Below are positions 1 through 6,827 of a stretch of 64,000 nt of DNA, piece by piece. Position numbers and translations under genes: made by a program. Where the stretch lies: contig NZ_JSYM01000002.1 of NCBI RefSeq assembly GCF_000812945.1, positions 372,001-436,000 on the forward strand. The letters run 5' to 3'. The notes below the pieces were generated by a model. The model was given only the letters and a program-made list of their open reading frames with translations, was not told the DNA's origin and did not search any database. Positions within the stretch are counted from its first letter, which is position 1; every line of letters starts with the position of its first letter. The DNA comes from Flavobacterium sp. AED. Lineage in GTDB: Bacteria > Bacteroidota > Bacteroidia > Flavobacteriales > Flavobacteriaceae.

Positions 1-426
1 TCAAAATATTTTAATGTACATCCTTGTTTTAGGGAAGCATTTGAATTTATCATGGGCCAAAGTAATCTTGAAAAAGCAGAAGATGGTACAGTTGGTGATT
101 TTGAAAACCTAAAAGCATTTGTGGCAACATTCCAAGGAGTGTCTAAAGAAACTGCTTTGTCAAAGGTTGAATGTCATGATAAGAATATTGATATTCAGTA
201 TTGTATCAAAGGAAAAGAAACTTTTGGCTGGAAGCCCAGACAGAAATGTGTACTGCCTAATGGCGATTATAATCCGGAAAAAGATGTACGATTTTTTAGT
301 GATGCACCTGATCTGTTTTTCGAACTAACTGAGGGTCAATTTGTCGTTTTTTTTCCAGAGGATGTTCACGCTCCCATGATTGGAGAAGGAGAAATTAAAA
401 AATTAGTACTAAAAATTAAGATATAA
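1..426 (+). CDS. YhcH/YjgK/YiaL family protein, 5' end cut by window
   Basis: The reading frame is open from base 1, so the true start lies upstream; an internal ATG at 52 would remove conserved sequence such as YFNVHPCFREAFEF, which belongs to the family. Motifs seen are CHDKNIDIQYCIKGKE in the middle and FFPEDVHAPMIG near the end, typical of the small cupin-like YhcH/YjgK/YiaL (DUF386) proteins. These accompany sugar-acid or sialic-acid catabolic genes; their exact reaction is not firmly established (sugar isomerase or mutarotase-like roles have been suggested). The stop is only 10 bp before the KDPG aldolase gene, so it is part of the hexuronate operon. Confidence 0.85.
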   Translation, partial: SKYFNVHPCFREAFEFIMGQSNLEKAEDGTVGDFENLKAFVATFQGVSKETALSKVECHDKNIDIQYCIKGKETFGWKPRQKCVLPNGDYNPEKDVRFFSDAPDLFFELTEGQFVVFFPEDVHAPMIGEGEIKKLVLKIKI

Positions 427-436
427 ACAGAAGGAA

Positions 437-1102
437 ATGAAAACTATCCAACAAGTAACAGATACTATTATTCAACAGGGAGTACTGCCTTTGTATTTTA
501 ATGCAGATGAAACAGTAAGTATAGAAGTGCTTAAAGCAATCTATAGAGCAGGAATAAAAGCAGTCGAATATACGCACAGAGGAGATACAGCCTTAAATAA
601 CTTTAAAGCACTTGTTCAATTAAGAAATTTAGAAATGCCTGATTTGTTACTTGGTATTGGTACAATCAAAAATTTAAACCAAGCTAAAGAATATCTTCAA
701 GCAGGAGCTGATTTTATAATAAGCCCAGGTTTTGTTTATGAAATTGCAAGCTATACACTAAGTAATGATATTTTTTATGGGCCAGGTTGTATGACACCTT
801 CGGATATAATTGCCGCTGAAAATGCAGGAATACGATTCGTTAAATTATTTCCTGGCAACATACTAGGAATAGAGTTTTTGAATAGTGTCAAAGATGTTTT
901 TCCAAATCTTTTATTCATGCCTACAGGAGGAGTTGATGCAACTAGAGAAAGTATTGGAGCTTGGTATGAGGCAGGAGTTTGTGCGGTGGGCATGGGTAGT
1001 AAACTAATCAGTAAAACATTAATGGATAGAAAGGATTATCAATCTATTGAAAATAATACCATTGTAGTTTTGAATTTAATTCAAACAATAAAAAACAAAT
1101 AA
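437..1102 (+). CDS. eda: 2-dehydro-3-deoxyphosphogluconate (KDPG) aldolase / 4-hydroxy-2-oxoglutarate aldolase
   Basis: Cytosolic class I aldolase cleaving KDPG to pyruvate and glyceraldehyde 3-phosphate, the last step of hexuronate breakdown. The 221-residue TIM barrel shows E44 and R48 in VEYTHR (the catalytic Glu and phosphate-site Arg region), GIGTI at 73-77, PGCMTPSD at 116-123, and the Schiff-base lysine K136 in FVKLFPGN. Length is normal for the family. It lies between the YhcH-family gene and an SDR gene (11 bp downstream) in one tight operon. The kinase that would make KDPG (KdgK) is not in the window and is probably just upstream. Confidence 0.93.
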   Translation: MKTIQQVTDTIIQQGVLPLYFNADETVSIEVLKAIYRAGIKAVEYTHRGDTALNNFKALVQLRNLEMPDLLLGIGTIKNLNQAKEYLQAGADFIISPGFVYEIASYTLSNDIFYGPGCMTPSDIIAAENAGIRFVKLFPGNILGIEFLNSVKDVFPNLLFMPTGGVDATRESIGAWYEAGVCAVGMGSKLISKTLMDRKDYQSIENNTIVVLNLIQTIKNK

Positions 1103-1113
1103 ATAATATAAGC

Positions 1114-1926
1114 ATGAATGATTTATTTAATCTAAAAGGAAAAGTGGCACTTATCACCGGTGGTGGTGGTGTTCTAGGAAGTAATATGGCTATTGTATTA
1201 GCTAAACAAGGGGTTATAACAGGGATCATGGGGCTCACATTAGAAGAAGCTGAAGCTACCGTTGCTAGAGTAGTTGCACTAGGAGGTGAAGCCTTTGCAG
1301 TAAAATCTAATGTGCTGAACAAAGAAGACCTGGAAGCAACAAGAGATTTTGTTATGAAAAAATACGGTCGTTTGGATATTTTAATTAATGCAGCAGGGGG
1401 AAATATGCCTGGAGCAACGATTGGTCCAGATCAAGCGATTTATGATATGCAATTGGCTCATTTGCAAAAGGTATTGGATTTGAATATCATTGGAACCATG
1501 CTGCCTTCTCAAGTGTTTTCAGAAATTTTTGCTAAACAAAAATCAGGAATTATCATCAATATTTCATCTGCATCTGCTCAAAGACCTTTGTCTAGAGTGG
1601 TGGGTTATTCGGCTTCAAAAGCAGCCATTGATAACTTTACTAAATGGATGTCAGTTGAATTAGCAGGAAAATACGGCGAAGGACTTCGTGTAAATGCCAT
1701 TGCGCCAGGATTTTTTATTGGTGAACAAAACAGGGCATTATTACTTTCTCCAGAGGGTGATTTGACACCAAGAGGAGAAAAAATAATAGAACACACTCCA
1801 ATGGGAAGATTTGGTGTTCCAGAAGATTTAGATGGAGTTCTATTGTTTTTATGTAGTGACATGTCCAAATTCGTAACTGGAATCGTTGTTCATGTTGATG
1901 GTGGTTTTGCAGCTACAAGTATTTAA
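1114..1926 (+). CDS. SDR family oxidoreductase, probable D-mannonate oxidoreductase (fructuronate reductase)
   Basis: Classical short-chain dehydrogenase of 270 residues: glycine-rich cofactor motif TGGGGVLG at 15-22, NAAGG at 92-96, catalytic serine around 151-152 and YxxxK at Y165/K169, with APGFF and VDGGF near the C-terminus. Context gives the role: it sits between KDPG aldolase and mannonate dehydratase, in an operon that otherwise lacks the D-mannonate oxidoreductase step (fructuronate to mannonate). In many Bacteroidota this step is thought to be done by an SDR in place of the long-chain UxuB; a KduD-like role is the alternative. A close paralogue lies at 11520-12341. Confidence 0.8.
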   Translation: MNDLFNLKGKVALITGGGGVLGSNMAIVLAKQGVITGIMGLTLEEAEATVARVVALGGEAFAVKSNVLNKEDLEATRDFVMKKYGRLDILINAAGGNMPGATIGPDQAIYDMQLAHLQKVLDLNIIGTMLPSQVFSEIFAKQKSGIIINISSASAQRPLSRVVGYSASKAAIDNFTKWMSVELAGKYGEGLRVNAIAPGFFIGEQNRALLLSPEGDLTPRGEKIIEHTPMGRFGVPEDLDGVLLFLCSDMSKFVTGIVVHVDGGFAATSI

Positions 1927-1948
1927 TAAAATTAAAACGTTATAAGTT

Positions 1949-3112
1949 ATGGAACAAACATGGAGATGGTACGGACCAAATGATCCTGTGAAATTATCTG
2001 ACGCTAGACAAGCCGGTGCAACCGGAATTGTTACTGCCTTACACCATATTAAAAATGGACAAGTGTGGGAAGTGGATGAAATCATGAAAAGAAAAAATGA
2101 AGTGGAAGCTGCAGGATTAACTTTTTCAGTGGTAGAAAGTATTCCAGTTCACGAGGATATCAAAAAACAATCGGGTGATTATTTGAAATATATAGAAAAC
2201 TACAAGCAAAGTATTAAAAACTTAGCGGTATGTGGAATTAATATAGTTTGTTATAATTTTATGCCCGTTTTAGATTGGTCTAGAACCGATTTATCTTATG
2301 AAATGCCAGACGGCTCTAAAGCCTTGCGTTTTGACATTAATGAATTTGCTGCTTTTGAGTTGTTTATTTTAAAAAGACCTGGAGCAGAAACTACTTATTC
2401 TGAAGCACAGCAAGTAAAAGCGAAAGCTACTTTCGAAAAGTTAACCGATGCTGATAAAGTAAAATTACAACAAAACATTATTGCGGGTTTGCCAGGTGCA
2501 GAAGAATCCTATACTGTTGAAGATTTCTTAAAAGTACTACAAGGGTATGATGGTATTGATGCCAATAAATTGAAAGAAAATTTATATTATTTCTTGCGTG
2601 AAATCATTCCAGTAGCAGAGAGTGTTGGCGTTTTAATGGCTATTCATCCGGATGATCCTCCTTATCCAATTTTAGGTTTGCCTCGAGTAGTAAGTACCGA
2701 AGCAGATTTGATACAATTACTAAATTCAATTGATTCACCATCAAATGGATTTTGTATGTGTACGGGTTCTTACGGAGTTATTGCTAAAAATGATTTGCCG
2801 GGTATTATAGATCGTCATGGAGATAAAATGAATTTTATTCATCTTAGAAGTACCCAACGTGATGCAGAAGGAAATTTCTATGAAGCCAATCATTTAGAAG
2901 GTGATGTAGATATGTACGAAGTGGTAAAATCTATTCTAAAAAAACAAAAAGAAACAAAAAGAGTAATTCCAATGCGTCCTGACCATGGACATCAAATGTT
3001 GGATGATTTAAATAAAAAAACAAATCCGGGCTATTCAGGAATTGGTCGTTTGAGAGGTCTTGCCGAGTTGCGAGGTCTAGAAATGGGAATTGAAAAAAGT
3101 CTATTTAATTAA
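1949..3112 (+). CDS. uxuA: D-mannonate dehydratase
   Basis: Converts D-mannonate to 2-keto-3-deoxygluconate (KDG) in the cytosol; a metal-dependent TIM-barrel enzyme. The 387-residue product starts [14 protein letters not shown], as expected for UxuA, and carries family motifs [17 protein letters not shown] (around residues 230-247), CMCTGSYG, and MRPDHGHQM near the C-terminus, which contain the metal-binding His/Cys/His residues. Length matches E. coli UxuA (about 390). It is followed after 7 bp by uxaC, so translation is probably coupled. Confidence 0.95.
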   Translation: MEQTWRWYGPNDPVKLSDARQAGATGIVTALHHIKNGQVWEVDEIMKRKNEVEAAGLTFSVVESIPVHEDIKKQSGDYLKYIENYKQSIKNLAVCGINIVCYNFMPVLDWSRTDLSYEMPDGSKALRFDINEFAAFELFILKRPGAETTYSEAQQVKAKATFEKLTDADKVKLQQNIIAGLPGAEESYTVEDFLKVLQGYDGIDANKLKENLYYFLREIIPVAESVGVLMAIHPDDPPYPILGLPRVVSTEADLIQLLNSIDSPSNGFCMCTGSYGVIAKNDLPGIIDRHGDKMNFIHLRSTQRDAEGNFYEANHLEGDVDMYEVVKSILKKQKETKRVIPMRPDHGHQMLDDLNKKTNPGYSGIGRLRGLAELRGLEMGIEKSLFN

Positions 3113-3119
3113 AATAATT

Positions 3120-4541
3120 ATGTCTAAAAAACCATTTATTTCAGACGATTTTTTGTTAAATAGTCCGACAGCAATTACGCTTTATAAAGAGTATGCTAAA
3201 ACGCAACCTATTTTAGACTTTCATAATCATTTGTCTCCAAAAGACATAGCAGAAGACCGCCAGTTTGAAAATATCACCCAGATGTGGATTGAAGGGGATC
3301 ATTACAAATGGAGAGCCATGCGGGCAAACGGAATTGATGAAAAATACATTACAGGAGATGCTACTGATTTGGAGAAATTTAAAAAGTGGGCAGAAACAGT
3401 TCCATATACTTTAAGAAATCCTTTGTACCATTGGACACATATGGAGTTAAAAATTTATTTTGGAATTGAGGAACTTTTAAATGGTGAAAATGCCGAAACT
3501 ATTTTTAATACCTGTTCAGCCTTATTGCAGACTCCAAATTTTAGCGTCAAAAACTTATTGCGTAAAATGAATGTAAAAGTAGTAGGAACAACTGATGATC
3601 CCACAGATGATTTACGCTATCATAAAAAAATTCAGGACGATAAATTTGAGATAACGGTTGTTCCTACTTTTAGACCTGATAAAGCTGTTAATATTGAAAA
3701 TAGAACAGAATTTTTGGGATGGATTGCTAAACTTGAAAAAAGCGTAGGCTATGTTATCAATAATTTTGAATCTTTTGTGAATGCTATCCAGCTTCGTCAT
3801 GATTTCTTTCACGAAATGGGAGGTCGTATATCTGATCACGGACATGGAACTTATTATGCCGAAGATTTTACAGCAGATGAGGTTGCAGTAATTTTTGATA
3901 AAGCAAGGGAAGGGAAAAAGCTTAATGATTTAGAAATAGACAAATACAAATCAGCTATGCTTTTGAAACTGGCATTAATGAATAATGAAAAATCCTGGAC
4001 ACAACAGTTTCACGTAGGTGCTATTCGAAATAATAATAGTAGGATGAATCAGGAATTAGGTCCTGATAACGGTTTTGATTCTGTTGGATCTCCAAATACT
4101 GCCGAAAAAATGTCTCGATTTTTCGATACACTTAATCTGGCTAATGGATTAACAAAAACTATTGTTTACAATCTCAATTCGAGTGAAAGCGAGATGGTGG
4201 CCGCAATGGTGGCTAACTTCAATGAGGGACCAATTCCCGGAAAAATGCAATATGGAGCTGCTTGGTGGTTTTTAGATCAAAAGCAAGGAATGGAAAATCA
4301 GTTAAATGTGTTATCTAATTTTGGGTTACTGAGCCGATTTGTCGGAATGGTTACTGATTCAAGAAGTTTTATGTCCTTTTCTCGTCATGATTATTTCCGT
4401 CGCATTGTATGTAATATGCTTGGGGATGAAATGGAAAAAGGATTGCTTCCGGATGACGCTGTTTTTATTGGTAAAATGGTTGAAAATATTTGTTTTAATA
4501 ATGCTTTAAACTATTTAAAAATAACCACAAATGAACACTAA
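3120..4541 (+). CDS. uxaC: Glucuronate (uronate) isomerase
   Basis: First committed step: D-glucuronate to D-fructuronate (and galacturonate to tagaturonate). The 473-residue protein has the N-terminal metal motif DFHNHLSP and the block GGRISDHGHG, with AAWWF and NFGLLSRFVGMVTDSRSF toward the end, all typical of UxaC in the amidohydrolase superfamily. ATG at 3120 is preferred: an in-frame TTG at 3090 would overlap uxuA and add ten residues that do not look like the family. The stop overlaps the transporter start by 11 bp. Confidence 0.95.
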   Translation: MSKKPFISDDFLLNSPTAITLYKEYAKTQPILDFHNHLSPKDIAEDRQFENITQMWIEGDHYKWRAMRANGIDEKYITGDATDLEKFKKWAETVPYTLRNPLYHWTHMELKIYFGIEELLNGENAETIFNTCSALLQTPNFSVKNLLRKMNVKVVGTTDDPTDDLRYHKKIQDDKFEITVVPTFRPDKAVNIENRTEFLGWIAKLEKSVGYVINNFESFVNAIQLRHDFFHEMGGRISDHGHGTYYAEDFTADEVAVIFDKAREGKKLNDLEIDKYKSAMLLKLALMNNEKSWTQQFHVGAIRNNNSRMNQELGPDNGFDSVGSPNTAEKMSRFFDTLNLANGLTKTIVYNLNSSESEMVAAMVANFNEGPIPGKMQYGAAWWFLDQKQGMENQLNVLSNFGLLSRFVGMVTDSRSFMSFSRHDYFRRIVCNMLGDEMEKGLLPDDAVFIGKMVENICFNNALNYLKITTNEH

Positions 4542-5892
4542 AATTAAAAATTATCGTTGGACAATTTGTGGACTCTTATTTTTTGCTACGACAGTCAATT
4601 ATTTAGACAGGCAAGTACTTAGTTTATTGGCTCCAGCCTTATCGAAAGAATTCAATTGGTCTAATACTGATTATGCTAATATTACCGCAGTATTTCAATT
4701 TGTTTATGCCATATCCATGCTTTTTGCAGGTAGGATTATCGATAAATTAGGAACAAAATGGGGTTATATTTTGGCAATTTCTATTTGGTCAATCGGAGCT
4801 ATAATGCATGCGTATTCAATCGCTATTGGAGGTGTTTTTACCAATGTTTTGGCTTGGGTTGGACTAAGCGCAGTTCCTATATCGATTGCGGGATTTATGG
4901 TTTCCAGAGCGGTTTTAGGTTTTGGTGAATCGGGAAATTTTCCTGCGGCAATTAAAGTAACAGCTGAATATTTTCCAAAAAAAGAACGTGCTTTGGCAAC
5001 AGGTATATTCAATTCAGGTTCAAATGTTGGTGCTATATTAGCACCACTAACGGTTCCGTGGATTGCGGTGCATTGGGGTTGGCAAAGTGCCTTTATGGCA
5101 GTTGGCGCAATAGGTTTTATGTGGATTTTATTTTGGAATGCTTTGTATGAAAAACCTGAAAATCAAAAGAAGTTGTCCAAAGAAGAATATGATTATATAA
5201 CTAGTGAAAATGACGCTACTATCATTCAGATAGTCGAAACAGAGGAAAAGGTTGCTTGGATTAAATTATTAGGGTACCGTCAAACTTGGGCTTTTGTAGC
5301 TGGAAAATTTTTGACAGATGGTGTTTGGTGGTTCTTTTTATTTTGGTTACCTAAATATCTTCAAGCTGAGTTTAATATGGAGGGTACTGCTATCGTTTTG
5401 CCTTTAGCGGTTCTATACAGTATGACAATGGTTGGTAGCATTGGTGGAGGTTGGTTTCCTGTTTATTTTATAAAAAAAGGTTTTACGCCTTATGATGGAA
5501 GAATGAAAGCGATGTTAATCATTGCCTTAATGCCGCTGGTGGTATTATTGGCACAGCCGTTAGGTTATATTAGTTATTGGATCCCAGTAATTCTGATAGG
5601 TTTTGGAGCTTCGGCTCATCAGGCTTGGTCAGCAAATGTTTATACTACAGTATCTGACATGTTTCCTAAAAAAACGATAGGTTCTGTAGTTGGAATTGGA
5701 GGAATGGCTGGTGGAATCGGAGGGGTTCTAGTTACCAAAACGGCAGGTGCATTAATTGATCATTATGAGGTTTTAGGAGAAATTAAAACAGGTTATACCC
5801 TTGTGTTTGTTTTTTGTGCAATAGCTTATCTGTTGGCTTGGTCAATAATGAAGATGTTGGTTCCTAAATATGCTCCTATACAGAATTTATAA
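4531..5892 (+). CDS. MFS transporter, probable hexuronate:H+ symporter (ExuT-like)
   Basis: A 453-residue major-facilitator protein with about 12 membrane helices. Family signatures seen: N-terminal RWTICGLLFFATTVNYLDRQ, the loop GRIIDKLGTKWGY between helices 2 and 3, and GFGESGNFPAAIK. These fit the anion:cation symporter branch (ExuT/GudP type) that imports sugar acids. It is last in the hexuronate operon and overlaps uxaC by 11 bp, which makes glucuronate the most likely cargo. It ends just before a stem-loop at 5940. Confidence 0.9.
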   Translation: MNTKIKNYRWTICGLLFFATTVNYLDRQVLSLLAPALSKEFNWSNTDYANITAVFQFVYAISMLFAGRIIDKLGTKWGYILAISIWSIGAIMHAYSIAIGGVFTNVLAWVGLSAVPISIAGFMVSRAVLGFGESGNFPAAIKVTAEYFPKKERALATGIFNSGSNVGAILAPLTVPWIAVHWGWQSAFMAVGAIGFMWILFWNALYEKPENQKKLSKEEYDYITSENDATIIQIVETEEKVAWIKLLGYRQTWAFVAGKFLTDGVWWFFLFWLPKYLQAEFNMEGTAIVLPLAVLYSMTMVGSIGGGWFPVYFIKKGFTPYDGRMKAMLIIALMPLVVLLAQPLGYISYWIPVILIGFGASAHQAWSANVYTTVSDMFPKKTIGSVVGIGGMAGGIGGVLVTKTAGALIDHYEVLGEIKTGYTLVFVFCAIAYLLAWSIMKMLVPKYAPIQNL

Positions 5893-5939
5893 TTTTATAA
5901 TTATTGATTTTAATAAAAAAAGAAGCCCTTAAAAGGCTA

Positions 5940-5964
5940 TCGTCTGGATATAATATTCAGACGA
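5940..5964 (+). terminator. Stem-loop after the uronate operon
   Basis: Near-perfect palindrome: 12-base arms TCGTCTGGATAT and ATATTCAGACGA pair with one G-T wobble and almost no loop. It lies 48 bp after the MFS gene, next to a smaller AGCC/GGCT hairpin at 5925-5939. There is no strong T run after it, so it may be a 3'-end stabiliser or a weak terminator. Confidence 0.5.
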
Positions 5965-5970
5965 AATTTT

Positions 5971-6030
5971 AGCCACGAATTTCACTAATTTACTCGAATT
6001 GTTTCGTGAAAATTAATGAAATTCGTGGCT
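5971..6030. repeat. Nested palindromic repeat, family A, copy 1
   Basis: Perfect 14-bp inverted repeat AGCCACGAATTTCA (5971-5984) / TGAAATTCGTGGCT (6017-6030) with a degenerate AT-rich centre. Same family as 6048-6223, 14289-14433, 38076-38149 and 38225-38374. No gene inside. Confidence 0.8.
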
Positions 6031-6047
6031 GTCTTTTTATATTAGAT

Positions 6048-6223
6048 GACTGTCTGTAACTAATACCAATCAATTATTCCAGCCACGAATTACACGAATT
6101 ACCCCGAATTTCTATTTTAATTTTTAAAAAATTAGTGAAAATTAGTGAAAATTAGTGTAATTCGTGGCTAACTTTTTTAGAAATATTTCTCTTTTATAAA
6201 TTTAGTCCGCTTAGCGGACAGTC
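6048..6223. repeat. Nested palindromic repeat, family A, copy 2 (with outer ends)
   Basis: Inner perfect 15-bp inverted repeat AGCCACGAATTACAC (6081-6095) / GTGTAATTCGTGGCT (6155-6169); the centre holds three tandem copies of AAAATTAGTG. The left outer end GACTGTCTGTAACTAATACC (6048-6067) matches the outer end of the copy at 38225-38374. On the right, GGACAGTC (6216-6223) restores only the tip of the outer repeat, and is part of a small hairpin GTCCGC-TTA-GCGGAC (6205-6219). Confidence 0.75.
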
Positions 6224-6704
6224 CTATTATATTATCATCAAATCTTTTCAATCGTTGTTCTATTTTCAGATATATATCTAGATGGTAGTTTTAAGGTTTT
6301 CTTTTTAGAAATAACAACAATATTATGTTTGTTTATTCCTTAATATTAGATTTTAGGGGAAGATATTTGACCCTCTTTCTTTTTGAATTTGGAGTTAAAA
6401 TGCCTCCTTTTTATTGAGTCGTAATTGTTTAGTAGAAAATAAAGTTTGAATATTAATTTTCAATGTAAAAAATATAAGTTTATGACTATAAAATTATCAT
6501 TTTAAGAATTAATTCTTAAAAATTAACACTTTTTAAGAAAGTAAAAAAGTGTTTTTTGTTGTGATATTGGTACTAAATATCTTTTTTAAGATATAAAAAT
6601 GACTTATATCTATATAATTGTACGTAAAATTAAATATAATTAATTTTTTGTTTTTATTTTTTGAATAATTAATGTTTTTATTTTTTATATCAAAAAATTA
6701 GACT

Positions 6705-6712
6705 TATGTTTG
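6705..6712 (+). promoter_or_regulatory. Predicted -7 promoter box of PUL 1 susC
   Basis: TATGTTTG matches the Bacteroidota sigma-ABfr -7 consensus TAnnTTTG exactly. It overlaps the first operator-like site (6707-6720), so a bound repressor would block initiation. It gives a 5' leader of roughly 110 nt before the susC start at 6828. Confidence 0.6.
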
Positions 6713-6720
6713 CGCACACG
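6707..6720. promoter_or_regulatory. Operator-like site O1 (LacI-type)
   Basis: TGTTTGCGCACACG; on the other strand it reads CGTGTGCGCAAACA. It has the central CG typical of LacI-family operators, and its CGTGTG half is identical to that of the perfect-arm site 44 bp downstream. It overlaps the -7 box. Confidence 0.5.
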
Positions 6721-6747
6721 GTTTTGATTTTACTTTTTTTTAAAAAA

Positions 6748-6767
6748 TTTCGTGTGCCCACACGAAA
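6748..6767. promoter_or_regulatory. Operator-like site O2, 9-bp perfect dyad
   Basis: TTTCGTGTGCCCACACGAAA has nine-base arms that pair perfectly around CC. Its centre is 44 bp from that of O1, about four helical turns, so a repressor or activator could occupy both sites on one face of the DNA. Confidence 0.55.
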
Positions 6768-6827
6768 AGTTAAAAAAATAAATTTAATTCCACAAAAAAC
6801 CAAAAAAAATATTAAACCCAAAAAATT

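Larger units (their letters stand above)
5893..6827. other. Gene-free intergenic region between uronate operon and PUL 1
   Basis: About 935 bp without a credible gene. It contains a stem-loop just after the uronate operon, two nested palindromic repeat elements (5971-6030 and 6048-6223), a very AT-rich stretch without clear structure (about 6226-6690), and the regulatory region of the next susC gene (promoter box and two operator-like sites, 6705-6767). Confidence 0.8.

Noticed and set aside
3090..3119. Upstream TTG start for uxaC
   Set aside because: It overlaps uxuA and adds ten non-family residues; ATG at 3120 gives the normal N-terminus.
6129..6157. Three tandem AAAATTAGTG units as a CRISPR-like or satellite array
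   Set aside because: Units are 10 bp without spacers and lie in the middle of a larger palindromic element; no cas genes are present.
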